The notes under the pieces: model-generated
Told to the model about the DNA's origin: nothing
What the model saw: only the letters and a program-made list of their open reading frames with translations
The model's database searches: none
Origin: CAG-488 sp051881315
GTDB taxonomy: Bacteria > Bacillota > Clostridia > Oscillospirales > Acutalibacteraceae
Assembly (NCBI GenBank): GCA_051881315.1
Contig: JBJEPQ010000078.1
Location: 1-62,498, forward strand
Direction: 5' to 3'
Length of the DNA: 62,498 nucleotides
Program-made: the position numbers and the translations under genes
In this document: in pieces, positions 16,245-25,826 of the stretch
Position numbering within the stretch: the stretch's first letter is position 1
Layout: every line of letters begins with the position of its first letter

Positions 16245-18095
16245 ATGTTTTTACCGATAACAGCCGAGGAAGTTAAAGAGCGAGGATGGGACGAGGTTGA
16301 TTTTGTCTATGTGACGGGAGACGCCTATGTCGATCATCCGAGCTTCGGTGCGGCGATAATCACAAGAGTAATGGAGGCTGAGGGCTACCGTGTGGCAGTC
16401 CTTGCCCAGCCTGATTGGAGAAAGAATGACGATTTTCTCCGCTTCGGCAGACCTAAGCTCGGATTTATGGTTTCGTCGGGCAATATCGACTCCATGGTTG
16501 CTCACTACACAGCCGCAAAAAAGCGCAGAAGTCAGGACGCATATTCCCCGGGAAAAGTCATGGGACTCAGACCTGACAGGGCTGTAATTGTATATTGCAA
16601 TAAAATCAGAGAGCTTTACGGCGATGTTCCGATCATTATCGGCGGTCTTGAGGCCTCGCTCAGGCGTTTTGCCCATTACGATTACTGGGACGATAAGATC
16701 CGCAGAAGTATTCTTTTTGATTCTCAGGCTGATCTTATTTCATACGGCATGGGCGAAAATCAGACGATTGAGATTTGCCGCCGCCTTTCCAACGGCGAGC
16801 CGATATGCTCAATTACCGATGTCAGAGGAACGGTTTATTCCTGTGATGTTCATGATACTCCGCTTTACGGTGCGGAATGTCCGTCCTTCGAAAATGTCTG
16901 CAAAAGCAAAAAAGAATATGCGGTCTCCTGCCGTATTCAGCAGGACGAGCAGGATCACATCAGAGGAAAGCTCATAAAACAGCGTCACGGCAACCGTATG
17001 CTTGTTCAAAATCCGCCGATGCCTCCGCTCACTCAGGAGGAGATGGACTGGGTATATTCTCTGCCTTATGAGAGGACATATCACCCTGTTTATGAAAAAT
17101 CGGGCGGTGTTCCTGCGATAGAGGAGGTCGAGTTTTCGATCACTCACAACCGGGGCTGCTTCGGTGCGTGTAATTTCTGTTCGATCGCATTTCATCAGGG
17201 CAGATTTATTACGACAAGAAGCAAGCAGTCAATCGTCAGAGAAGCAAAGCTTTTGACCGAAAAGCCGAACTTCAAGGGATATATCCACGATATCGGAGGT
17301 CCGACTGCAAATTTTAGAAATACAAGCTGTCTTGCTCAGCTTGAAAAAGGTCTTTGCAAGGGTAAAAAATGCTTGGCTCCCACTCCGTGCAAGGCTTTGA
17401 AGGCGGATCACAGCGAATATCTCGATATTCTCAGAACCGTCAGAAGTCTGCCCAAGGTGAAGAAAGTATTTATCCGATCGGGAATAAGATATGATTATAT
17501 GCTCAGGGATCCCGACGATACATTCTTCCGTGAGCTTGTGAAATACCACGTCAGCGGTCAGCTCAAGGTTGCTCCCGAGCATTGCTCCGCCGTCGTTCTT
17601 GATAAAATGGGAAAGCCGCACATCGAGGCGTATATAGAGTTTTCAAAGAAATATTTTCAGCTTACCGACGCTGTCGGTAAGGAGCAGTATCTTGTGCCCT
17701 ATCTTATGTCCTCGCACCCCGGCTCAACCCTCAAGGACGCCGTTGAGCTTGCGGTTTTTCTTAAAAAAAGGCATATAAGACCCGAGCAGGTGCAGGATTT
17801 TTATCCCACTCCGGGAACGATCTCGACCTGTATGTTCTATACGGGACTTGATCCCTACACAATGGAGGAGGTTTATGTTGCAAAAACTCCTCACGACAAG
17901 GCTCTCCAGCGTGCGCTTTTGCAGTATTACGATCCGAAAAACCATGATCTTGTTGAAGAAGCTCTGCGTAAGGCGGGCAGGCATGACCTGATCGGTTATT
18001 CGGAAAAATGCTTGATACAGCCTAAGCGAAACGCTAATAATAAAAATATACGAAGCACAAGCGGTAAGAGACATGAAAAAAAGAAAAAATACTAA
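16245..18095 (+). CDS. YgiQ-family radical SAM protein
   Basis: This 616-residue protein of the YgiQ family has an N-terminal B12-binding-like region (1-180) and a radical SAM core with the iron-sulfur motif CFGACNFC (C-x3-C-x2-C) near residues 305-312. The QDFYPTPGTISTCMFYTG segment near 525-542 and the basic tail (KRHEKKKKY) fit the family. The reaction is unknown in all members; it is probably a radical modification. The ATG at 16245 follows GAGG, 3 nt after the ftsK stop; a TTG at 16242 is less likely. Its end overlaps the next gene by 23 nt, which suggests translational coupling. Confidence 0.85.
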   Translation: MFLPITAEEVKERGWDEVDFVYVTGDAYVDHPSFGAAIITRVMEAEGYRVAVLAQPDWRKNDDFLRFGRPKLGFMVSSGNIDSMVAHYTAAKKRRSQDAYSPGKVMGLRPDRAVIVYCNKIRELYGDVPIIIGGLEASLRRFAHYDYWDDKIRRSILFDSQADLISYGMGENQTIEICRRLSNGEPICSITDVRGTVYSCDVHDTPLYGAECPSFENVCKSKKEYAVSCRIQQDEQDHIRGKLIKQRHGNRMLVQNPPMPPLTQEEMDWVYSLPYERTYHPVYEKSGGVPAIEEVEFSITHNRGCFGACNFCSIAFHQGRFITTRSKQSIVREAKLLTEKPNFKGYIHDIGGPTANFRNTSCLAQLEKGLCKGKKCLAPTPCKALKADHSEYLDILRTVRSLPKVKKVFIRSGIRYDYMLRDPDDTFFRELVKYHVSGQLKVAPEHCSAVVLDKMGKPHIEAYIEFSKKYFQLTDAVGKEQYLVPYLMSSHPGSTLKDAVELAVFLKKRHIRPEQVQDFYPTPGTISTCMFYTGLDPYTMEEVYVAKTPHDKALQRALLQYYDPKNHDLVEEALRKAGRHDLIGYSEKCLIQPKRNANNKNIRSTSGKRHEKKKKY

Positions 18096-18984
18096 TTCAA
18101 AGCTTATTAGCGGAATTGTAATTTTAATCATTGCCGTCCTCGCTTTTGCCGGCTCAAAGTTTTTGAAAGAGCCTGAAAAGCTTTTTGAGGATACGGGACT
18201 GCGTAATTCTCAGCAGACCGAAAGCAATATGATGTATGTCGATTTTATTGATGTCGGGCAGGGCAACTGTTCTCTCGTTCATCTGGGAGATACAGCGATA
18301 CTTGTTGACAGCGGTGAGGTCGGAGCGGCTCAGACGGTTATAAATTATATTAAAAATCTCGGAATTGATGAGCTTGACTGTGTTCTGGTCACTCATCCTC
18401 ACTCCGATCATATGGGCGCAATGACAAAGATTCTTTATGAATTTAAAATTAAGGATCTGATAATGCCCGAAATTCCGGAGGATATTATTCCGACAAATTC
18501 GACTTATGAAAAGTTTCTGACCGCCGTGTCGGATAACGCAGAGAATGTTATTCCTGCCGAAGCAGGTATGACCTATTCCTACGGCGAAATGAATTTGGAG
18601 ATTTTAGCTCCGCTTCACGGTTACGACAATCTCAACGATATGTCTGCCGTGTCCCGTGTCAGCTACGGCGAAACCTCCGTTATGTTCATGGGCGACGCTT
18701 CAACCGCCGTGGAAAAGGAGCTTTTGAATACGGACAGGGACTTTTCTGCCGATATAATCAATATCGGTCATCACGGCAGTAAAACCGCCTCAAGTCAAAA
18801 ATGGCTTGAAGCCGTCAATCCCGAGTTTGCTGTCATTTGCTGCGGAGCAGGCAACGAATACGGCCATCCTCACTCGGTTGTGACCGAACGTCTTGACAAT
18901 CTCGGAATTGAATATTACCGCACCGATCTAAACGGGACGGTCGTTTTTCAATCAAATTCAAAGGAATTCACAAAATCCGATTGA
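18073..18984 (+). CDS. Membrane-anchored ComEC-type metallo-beta-lactamase-fold hydrolase
   Basis: This 303-residue protein has a basic N-terminus and one membrane segment (about 11-29), so the enzyme domain should face outside. The beta-lactamase-fold domain starts at FIDVGQGNCSLV, the signature of the ComEC C-terminal domain, and keeps all metal ligands: THPHSDH with H108, H110, D112 and H113, then MGDAS with D208, GHHGS with H233, and H265/H267. Family knowledge links this architecture to extracellular DNA handling or phosphodiester cleavage. It overlaps the YgiQ gene by 23 nt. The ComEC encoded further on lacks these residues, so the two may complement each other. Confidence 0.82.
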   Translation: MKKRKNTNSKLISGIVILIIAVLAFAGSKFLKEPEKLFEDTGLRNSQQTESNMMYVDFIDVGQGNCSLVHLGDTAILVDSGEVGAAQTVINYIKNLGIDELDCVLVTHPHSDHMGAMTKILYEFKIKDLIMPEIPEDIIPTNSTYEKFLTAVSDNAENVIPAEAGMTYSYGEMNLEILAPLHGYDNLNDMSAVSRVSYGETSVMFMGDASTAVEKELLNTDRDFSADIINIGHHGSKTASSQKWLEAVNPEFAVICCGAGNEYGHPHSVVTERLDNLGIEYYRTDLNGTVVFQSNSKEFTKSD

Positions 18985-19009
18985 CTAAATATACCTACGG
19001 GCTTATAAT
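18981..19009 (+). promoter_or_regulatory. Sigma-A promoter for alaS
   Basis: TTGACT (18981-18986) and a perfect TATAAT (19004-19009) are 17 nt apart, 42 nt before the alaS start. The -35 box overlaps the stop codon of the preceding gene. The leader is too short for a T-box. Confidence 0.75.
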
Positions 19010-19051
19010 TATAAATTGTTTTAAATCTGTATTTAACAGGGAGTAGTTTTT

Positions 19052-21691
19052 ATGGAATGGACAGGACTTAACGAACTCAGAGAGAAATTTCTCTCTTTCT
19101 ACGAAAGCAAGGGACATTTAAGACTTCCGAGCTTTTCTCTTATTCCTCAGGGTGACAAAAGCCTTCTGCTTATTAACGCAGGAATGTCACCGATGAAAAA
19201 GTATTTCACGGGCGAGGTCACTCCGCCGAGATCGAGGGTTACAACTTGTCAGAAGTGTATCAGAACACCGGATATTGAAAATGTCGGCAAGACTGCACGT
19301 CACGGAACTTATTTCGAGATGCTCGGCAATTTCTCTTTCGGCGATTATTTCAAGCGTGACGCTATAAGCTGGGCATGGGAATTCTGCACCAAAATAATGG
19401 AAATGGATCCCGAAAAGCTCTATATCAGCGTCTATCTTGACGACGACGAGGCTTACGACATCTGGACAAAGGAGATCGGAGTTCAGGAGAGCCATATGGT
19501 TCGCTTCGGCAAGGAGGATAACTTCTGGGAGCACGGCGCAGGTCCCTGCGGTCCCTGTTCGGAGATTTACTACGACAGGGGAGAGGAACACGGCTGCGGC
19601 AGTCCCGACTGTCATGTCGGCTGTGAGTGCGACAGATTTGTCGAGTTCTGGAACCTCGTTTTCACTCAGTTTGAAAACGACGGTCATAACAATTACACTC
19701 CGCTTGCTCATCCCAATATCGACACAGGTATGGGACTTGAAAGACTTGCCTGTATCGCTCAGGGAGTTGACAACCTCTTTGAGGTTGATACAATTCAGAA
19801 TATTATGAAGCACATTGCTAAAATTTCAGGCGTTGAATATCATGCCGACGAAAAGAGCGATGTTTCGCTTCGTGTTATTACGGATCACATCCGTTCAACA
19901 ACATTTATGATCGGCGACGGTGTTATGCCGTCCAACAGCGGCAGAGGCTATGTTCTTCGCCGTCTGCTCAGACGTGCCGCAAGACACGGCAGACTGCTCG
20001 GAATTAACCGTCCTTTCCTCTCGGAGGTTGCCGACACGGTTATCAATGAGAACAAAAACGCTTATCCCAGCCTTGTTGAAAAGCGTGACTTTATCGTCAA
20101 CGTTATTTCGACCGAGGAGGAAAGCTTCAACAGAACGATTGACGCCGGTCTTGACGTTCTTGCAAAAATGATAGAAAATTCAAGCTCAAATGAGCTCAGC
20201 GCAGAGGACGCGTTCAAGCTTCAGGATACCTTCGGATTCCCGATCGACCTCACCAAGGAAATTCTTGAGGAAAAGGGAATGACCGTTGACGAGGAGAAGT
20301 TCAAGGAGCTTGTCCTTGTTCAGAGAAAGAGATCCCGTGACGCTCATAAGGGCGCAGGAGCAGAGGGCTGGAACGACACGGGTGTTGTCACAAAGGGACT
20401 TGAAAAGACCGATTTTGCAGGCTATGACGCATTTGAAACAGAGGGTAAAATTATAGCATTTATCACAGACGGCATCAGATGCGACGTACTCGAAAACGGT
20501 GCCGAGTCTTTCCTTGTGACCGACAAAACTACCTTCTATGCCGAGAGCGGCGGACAGGTCGGAGATACGGGATATATTTACGGTGACGGCTTCACCTTTG
20601 AGGTCGAAAACACCACAAAGACCAACGACGGCGTATTTCTCCACTACGGCAGAATTGTTGACGGAGACAATGCTAAGACGGGCGACAATGTAAAGACCGT
20701 AATCAATGCGGACAGAAGAAAGGCTATCGCAAGAAATCATACTGCGGCTCATCTTCTTCAGGCGGCATTGAGGAATACTCTCGGCTCTCACGTTGAGCAG
20801 GCAGGTCAGCTTGTCAATGAAAATACAGTTCGATTCGACTTCTCGCATTTTTCTGCTTTGACTTCGGACGAGCTTAAAACTGTTGAAAACGAAGTTAATA
20901 ATATAATTCTTTCCGCCGAAAATGTCACGATGACGGAAATGCCGATTGAAGAAGCGAAGAAAACAGGTGCAATGGCTCTGTTCGGTGAGAAGTACGGCGA
21001 TGTTGTCCGAGTTGTTAAAGCAGGCGATTTCTCAACCGAGCTTTGCGGAGGTACTCACGTTTCAAATACAGGCAAGCTTGGATTGTTCAAGATTATTTCC
21101 AAATCCTCCGTTGCCGCAGGAGTAAGACGAATTGAGGCTGTTACGGGTACGGGTGTTCTCGGATATATCGACTCTCTCAATTCTAAGATATTCGGCACGG
21201 CGGCGGCTCTGAAAGTCAGCAATCCTGCCGATATCGAAAAGAAAGCGGCTTCACTCTCAAACGAGCTTAAAGAGAAGGACAGGGAAATTGAAGCTCTTAC
21301 CGCTCAGCTTACCGAGATGCGTTCGGGCAACCTCTTTGACAATGCCGTTTCTGTCGGCTCTCTCAAGGTCATTGCCGCTAACGCAGGCGAAGTTACTGTT
21401 GACGAGCTTCGTCAGCTTTCCGACAAGGCAAAAGCCGAGGGTGACAACGTTGTCGCAGTCTTTGCCGCAATCAATAAGGAAAAAGGCTCTGTGAACTTTG
21501 CGGCTTGCTGTGCGCCCGATGCGGTAAAATGCGGAGTTAAGGCAGGCGACGTTGTCCGTGCCGTTGCAAAAATTGCAGGCGGTAACGGCGGCGGAAAGTC
21601 CGATTTTGCAATGGCAGGAGCTAAGGATATTACAAAGGTTGATGAAGCGATTGCCGCAGTCAGCGGAATTGTTGAATCACTTGTAAAATAA
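19052..21691 (+). CDS. alaS: Alanyl-tRNA synthetase
   Basis: This 879-residue class II synthetase (the usual length is about 875) charges tRNA-Ala and edits mischarged Ser/Gly. The N-terminal catalytic domain contains GHLRLPSFSLIP, the motif 2 region RHGTYFEMLGNFSFGDYFK, and the Cys-rich CGSPDCHVGCECDRF zinc-like insert near 189-203 that is common in clostridial AlaRS. The editing domain has HTAAH (H563, H567) and CGGTH (C665, H669), so the zinc site is complete. The C-Ala domain follows a short coiled coil. A good ribosome site (GGGAG) precedes the ATG. It has its own promoter and probably drives the HIT, phosphoribosyltransferase and comEC genes. Confidence 0.98.
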   Translation: MEWTGLNELREKFLSFYESKGHLRLPSFSLIPQGDKSLLLINAGMSPMKKYFTGEVTPPRSRVTTCQKCIRTPDIENVGKTARHGTYFEMLGNFSFGDYFKRDAISWAWEFCTKIMEMDPEKLYISVYLDDDEAYDIWTKEIGVQESHMVRFGKEDNFWEHGAGPCGPCSEIYYDRGEEHGCGSPDCHVGCECDRFVEFWNLVFTQFENDGHNNYTPLAHPNIDTGMGLERLACIAQGVDNLFEVDTIQNIMKHIAKISGVEYHADEKSDVSLRVITDHIRSTTFMIGDGVMPSNSGRGYVLRRLLRRAARHGRLLGINRPFLSEVADTVINENKNAYPSLVEKRDFIVNVISTEEESFNRTIDAGLDVLAKMIENSSSNELSAEDAFKLQDTFGFPIDLTKEILEEKGMTVDEEKFKELVLVQRKRSRDAHKGAGAEGWNDTGVVTKGLEKTDFAGYDAFETEGKIIAFITDGIRCDVLENGAESFLVTDKTTFYAESGGQVGDTGYIYGDGFTFEVENTTKTNDGVFLHYGRIVDGDNAKTGDNVKTVINADRRKAIARNHTAAHLLQAALRNTLGSHVEQAGQLVNENTVRFDFSHFSALTSDELKTVENEVNNIILSAENVTMTEMPIEEAKKTGAMALFGEKYGDVVRVVKAGDFSTELCGGTHVSNTGKLGLFKIISKSSVAAGVRRIEAVTGTGVLGYIDSLNSKIFGTAAALKVSNPADIEKKAASLSNELKEKDREIEALTAQLTEMRSGNLFDNAVSVGSLKVIAANAGEVTVDELRQLSDKAKAEGDNVVAVFAAINKEKGSVNFAACCAPDAVKCGVKAGDVVRAVAKIAGGNGGGKSDFAMAGAKDITKVDEAIAAVSGIVESLVK

Positions 21692-21706
21692 AAGGAGATT
21701 GTGATT

Positions 21707-22045
21707 ATGGATTGTCTTTTTTGTAAAATAATCAACGGTGAAATCCCGTCAAACAAGGTTTATGAGGACGATACTGTCTTTGCTTTTCGTGACATTGCGC
21801 CTCAGGCACCGACTCATATTCTTATAATTCCTAAACAGCATATTAAGTCTGCGGCAGAGATTGATGAGAGCAACAGCGCAGTTGTTTCGCATATCTTTGA
21901 GGTTGCCGCAAAAATCGCAAAGCAGGAGGGTCTTGACGACGGCTTCCGTATCGTCAACAACTGCGGCGATATTGCAGGACAGACCGTTAAACACCTGCAT
22001 TTTCACCTTATGGGCGGCCGTGAATTTACCTGGCCGGCAGGCTGA
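21707..22045 (+). CDS. HIT-family nucleotide-binding hydrolase
   Basis: This 112-residue protein of the histidine triad family hydrolyses nucleoside phosphoramidates or similar purine nucleotides. The triad HLHFHLMGG is near the C-terminus, and CLFCKIINGEIPS at the N-terminus carries the Cys pair common in HinT proteins. The ATG at 21707 is chosen over GTG 21701 because AAAGGAG (21691-21697) is 9 nt from it and only 3 nt from the GTG. It lies 15 nt after alaS. HinT proteins act on aminoacyl-adenylates, which makes the position after a synthetase gene sensible, although this is inference. Confidence 0.92.
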   Translation: MDCLFCKIINGEIPSNKVYEDDTVFAFRDIAPQAPTHILIIPKQHIKSAAEIDESNSAVVSHIFEVAAKIAKQEGLDDGFRIVNNCGDIAGQTVKHLHFHLMGGREFTWPAG

Positions 22046-22078
22046 TTTTCTTAATTTCTGTTGAAAGGAAGTTTTAAA

Positions 22079-22618
22079 ATGTCTGAAACTTATAAAATGA
22101 AAATTGCAGGACTTGAAAGGGAGCTTCCCATCTGTCCTCTTAACGATAAGGTTTCGATCGCAGGCTTCATCATCTTCGGTGATGTTGAGCTTACCGTTGC
22201 TTGCGCCGAGGAGCTTCTCAAGAAGCTTCCCGAGTTTGACTACATAGTAACTCCCGAAGCAAAGAGTATTCCGCTTGCCTACGAAATGTCACGTCAGTGC
22301 GGCAAGAAATACTTTGTTGTCCGCAAAAAAGAGAAGGTTTATATGCGTGATCCCGTTAGCGTTACGGTCAATTCAATAACCACAAAATCCGAACAGAAGC
22401 TTATTCTTGACGGAGCCGACGGCGAGCAGATCAGAGGCAAAAAAATCGTTATTCTTGACGATGTTATTTCAACGGGCGAATCGCTTCAATCCGTTGAGAA
22501 GCTTGTCAATAAGTTTGATGTTGATATCGTTGCCAAGGCGGCAATTCTTGCCGAGGGTGACGCCGCAAAGAGAGATGACATAGTCTTCCTCGGCGAGCTT
22601 CCGCTTATTTTCAAGTGA
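22079..22618 (+). CDS. Type I phosphoribosyltransferase (adenine PRTase-like)
   Basis: This 179-residue purine-type phosphoribosyltransferase has the PRPP-binding motif VILDDVISTGES near residues 124-135 and an N-terminal strand order like adenine phosphoribosyltransferase (TPEAKSIPLAYEMS near 59-72). It would salvage a purine base with PRPP to give the nucleotide. Some close relatives are regulators rather than enzymes, so the base is not certain. The ATG at 22079 follows AAAGGAA; a TTG at 22061 is less likely. Its stop overlaps the GTG start of comEC (GTGA at 22615-22618), so translation of the two is coupled. Confidence 0.82.
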   Translation: MSETYKMKIAGLERELPICPLNDKVSIAGFIIFGDVELTVACAEELLKKLPEFDYIVTPEAKSIPLAYEMSRQCGKKYFVVRKKEKVYMRDPVSVTVNSITTKSEQKLILDGADGEQIRGKKIVILDDVISTGESLQSVEKLVNKFDVDIVAKAAILAEGDAAKRDDIVFLGELPLIFK

Positions 22619-24777
22619 AACTGAGATACAGGCCCATGGCGATCATGGGCTTTTCGTCTTTAATCGTTCTCTTTGTCTGCACTTATTTTGACGACAGGTT
22701 TTCGCTTTTGGCGGTCGGTGCAGGTGTGATAATACTGCTCTTGACCGCATTTATACGAAAATTCAGGGAACGAATTACTCCGTTTTTCGTTGCTGCTGCG
22801 CTGATTCTTTCGGGAGTATCCTTTGAAGTGCTTGCGGATTACAAGCTCTCCGATGCCGAAAGGCTTACGGATCGTGAGGCTGAAATTACCGCAGCCGTTC
22901 TTGACGAGCCGTTCTTCAGCGGAACACGTTATTATTACGAGCTAAAGACAATTACCGTTGACGGCACAGACTTTGAAACAAAGCTCAGGCTTTCCGCCGC
23001 AAAATATATTGACGCAGAGCCTTACGATACTGTCAGGCTGAAGGTGCATCTTTACGATCTCGGCGCAGAAGAAAAGAGCGTTAAGCTTTACTATCGGTCA
23101 AAAGGCTTTTTTCTCGGCGGATATGTGAGTAATTATGAGAATTTTCCGATTGAAATAATTAAAAATGAAGATAAACCGATAGGATTTTACCTTCTCAAAA
23201 TCAGGAAAACTGTTGAAAGCAGGGTTCTTGACAAACTGCCGAATGATTTGGGCGGAGTTTGTGTCGGAATGTTGACCGGCAACAAGGACTTTATCTCCGA
23301 TGAGCTTTCGGCTCAGATCAAGCTCGCAGGCGTTGCGCCTGTCTTTGCCGTTTCGGGTATGCACCTATCCGTCTGGGTAATCGGCTTATATGTCCTGCTT
23401 GAACAGCTTAAAGTCAAAAAGCGTTTAAATTCCCTGATCGGAATGGCTTTTACCGTCTTTTTTATGGCTGTGACGGGGTTTACTCCGTCGGTATGCAGGT
23501 CAGGAATAATGCTGTTGCTCGTTCTGGCAGGCAATCTGTTCTACAAAAAGTCCGATTCGGTCAACTCTCTCGGATTTTCTGCGCTCGTACTTGGTATAAT
23601 AAATCCCATGATTACGGCTGATATCGGATTTTTGCTTTCGTTTTCCGCAACGCTTGGTATTATCACTCTTGAACCCTTGTTAAAAAAATACGTTATTTAT
23701 AAGCTCCCGTCGGGTGTATTTTTCTCGGTAGTAAAATCTGTTTTTGAACTGATTTTTGTTTCCGTCAGCGCAACGCTCGGATCGCTTTGTTTTGTGATAA
23801 TTTTTATAGGCTATATCTCCGTTTACTCGGTTATCACAAATGTCCTGATAAGCTATGCGGCTTCTTTATGTATGCTTTTCAGCGGATTGTCTGCATTGTT
23901 TTATCCGATCACAGGTATGAGCGATATTCTTGCTGTTCTTTCGGGATCAATATCAAAGTACATTATTTTTGTCATTGAGAAGATCTCGGCATTGCCGAAC
24001 GCCTGTGTGGACACAGAGAGCGATTATTGGAAATACGGCGTTATCTTCCTTTATTCCGTGATAATCGGATCGGTGCTGTTTTTTAAAAATAAAACCGCTT
24101 TTAAGATTTCCTGTGTCAGCTTGGCGGCAACAATCATTTTTTGCAATGTTTTTTATTATTACGAAAACGACGGTTGTTCAAATGTCAGCGTTTTGGACGT
24201 TGACGGAGATATTGCCGTGGTTTTATCCGATAATAATCATAAGGCTGTCATATGCTCCGAGGGTGATTATAAATACCTTTCTTCCGAGATTTCCGAGGCT
24301 CTCGGCAGTTACACGGGCAAAGCCGATGTCATCATCGCCGATATTGTCGGCAGAAGCTCATCTTCCGTCTATTCGGTAATTAAGAACAATAATTTTGACA
24401 GGCTGATCGTTCCTGCTGTAAACGGTTCTCTGCTTTCTGTTTGCGACGGGGAAAAGATCACGGAATCCTCAAATGCCGATATTCGGCTTTGGAACGGTGC
24501 AAGTGTTCGGTATGTTTCTAAGGATGCTTACTCGGTTGCAGTATGTGAAATTGACGGCGTAAAATTTACCGTTATACTGCGAGGCGACTTTGTTCCGGGC
24601 AAGTATCTTGAAGGAGATATTTTGATTTGCTCCGAGATTCCCGACGGTGCGGATTTTGAAAATTATATTGTTTCGGGAGAGACGGAACAGCTCAATATTA
24701 TTTCCACGCAGGACTTAGGAGAAATTTGCATAACAATAAAAAATAATGATTATAAAATAAGCGTCAAGGAGGGATAA
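22615..24777 (+). CDS. comEC: ComEC/Rec2 DNA uptake channel with degenerate C-terminal domain
   Basis: This 720-residue polytopic membrane protein of the ComEC family forms the channel for single-stranded DNA entry in competent cells. The order is N-terminal helices (8-70), an OB-like DUF4131 region (80-185), then the competence domain with FAVSGMHLSVW near 244-254 and FTPSVCRSGIMLLL near 289-302, and about ten more helices to 510. The C-terminal part (520-720) keeps the start of the beta-lactamase fold (NVSVLDVDGD) but has ADVIIADIVGRSS where the HxHxDH metal motif belongs. The GTG start is inside the previous stop. Whether this organism is competent is unknown. Confidence 0.88.
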   Translation: MKLRYRPMAIMGFSSLIVLFVCTYFDDRFSLLAVGAGVIILLLTAFIRKFRERITPFFVAAALILSGVSFEVLADYKLSDAERLTDREAEITAAVLDEPFFSGTRYYYELKTITVDGTDFETKLRLSAAKYIDAEPYDTVRLKVHLYDLGAEEKSVKLYYRSKGFFLGGYVSNYENFPIEIIKNEDKPIGFYLLKIRKTVESRVLDKLPNDLGGVCVGMLTGNKDFISDELSAQIKLAGVAPVFAVSGMHLSVWVIGLYVLLEQLKVKKRLNSLIGMAFTVFFMAVTGFTPSVCRSGIMLLLVLAGNLFYKKSDSVNSLGFSALVLGIINPMITADIGFLLSFSATLGIITLEPLLKKYVIYKLPSGVFFSVVKSVFELIFVSVSATLGSLCFVIIFIGYISVYSVITNVLISYAASLCMLFSGLSALFYPITGMSDILAVLSGSISKYIIFVIEKISALPNACVDTESDYWKYGVIFLYSVIIGSVLFFKNKTAFKISCVSLAATIIFCNVFYYYENDGCSNVSVLDVDGDIAVVLSDNNHKAVICSEGDYKYLSSEISEALGSYTGKADVIIADIVGRSSSSVYSVIKNNNFDRLIVPAVNGSLLSVCDGEKITESSNADIRLWNGASVRYVSKDAYSVAVCEIDGVKFTVILRGDFVPGKYLEGDILICSEIPDGADFENYIVSGETEQLNIISTQDLGEICITIKNNDYKISVKEG

Positions 24778-24779
24778 CA

Positions 24780-25826
24780 ATGCCACAGATCAATGAAATT
24801 GAACTGAAAAAACAGCTCAGCTCAGGAAATTTTGCAAGTCTTTATTTCCTGTACGGCGAAGAAAAATATCTGATAAGGCATTATGTATCCCTTATTATCA
24901 AAAAGACCGTCGATCCGTCTTATGCCGATTTCAATTTTCACCGGTATGATGGCAAGGAGATAGACTTTGACGAAGTCGGTCAGGCGGCCGAGGCTCTGCC
25001 GATGATGAGCGAAAGAACGCTTATTCTAATCAAGGATCTTGCCCTTGACAGTCTCAACGCCGATTTATCCGATAAATTTTTAAAGCTGATATCAGATATT
25101 CCCGATACAACGGTTATTCTGATTGCCAATCCGAGCCTTGACGTGAATATGAAAAGCGCAAAGGGCAAGAAGATAATTGCCGAGGTCAACCGCATCGGTT
25201 GTTCCGTTGAATTTGCTCACGCAGGTTTAAACGATCTTATTAAACTGCTTGATAGGGGAGCCACTTCAAGAGGCTGTTCTATATCGCCCTCAAACGCACG
25301 TTACCTTCTTTCCCTGATAGGTGACGATATGACGGTCATTATCAATGAGCTTGACAAGCTCTGCGCCTACAAAAGGGACGGAGAGATACTCAAGGAACAC
25401 ATTGACGCTGTGGTTGTCAAAAATGTTCAGGCGAGAGTTTTCGACCTTACAAAAGCTCTCACGGCAGGCAACTGCGACCTTGCGATGGATATTCTCGACA
25501 CGCTGATTTCAATGAAAGAGGAGCCTGTAAATATTCTCGGTGCTCTTGTTACTCCGTATGTCGATATGTATAGGGCAAAGATTTATGTCATCGGAGGACT
25601 CAGAGCGGAGGACGCCGCAAAGGATTTCAACTACAAAAACAAGGAATTCAGGCTTACAAATGCGGCAAGATCCGCTTCAAAATATTCTATTGCACAGCTC
25701 AGAAAGTTTCTTGAAGTTCTCAATGACGCAGACCGTCTGCTGAAATCAACCTCGGTCGGCGGCAGGCTTGTGCTTGAACAGACGATTACGAAGCTTTTCC
25801 TTGTTGCAAACGGAGAGAAAATATGA
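24780..25826 (+). CDS. holA: DNA polymerase III delta subunit
   Basis: This 348-residue clamp-loader subunit opens the beta clamp. The N-terminal AAA+-like fold begins with SLYFLYGEEKYLIRHY (near 20-35), and as in other delta proteins there is no functional Walker A motif. The middle contains the alpha-helical DELDKLCAY-type segment (IINELDKLCAYK near 188-199), and the C-terminal collar domain ends the protein. It starts 2 nt after comEC. The comEC-holA order is common in Firmicutes. It overlaps the next gene by ATGA. Confidence 0.93.
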   Translation: MPQINEIELKKQLSSGNFASLYFLYGEEKYLIRHYVSLIIKKTVDPSYADFNFHRYDGKEIDFDEVGQAAEALPMMSERTLILIKDLALDSLNADLSDKFLKLISDIPDTTVILIANPSLDVNMKSAKGKKIIAEVNRIGCSVEFAHAGLNDLIKLLDRGATSRGCSISPSNARYLLSLIGDDMTVIINELDKLCAYKRDGEILKEHIDAVVVKNVQARVFDLTKALTAGNCDLAMDILDTLISMKEEPVNILGALVTPYVDMYRAKIYVIGGLRAEDAAKDFNYKNKEFRLTNAARSASKYSIAQLRKFLEVLNDADRLLKSTSVGGRLVLEQTITKLFLVANGEKI

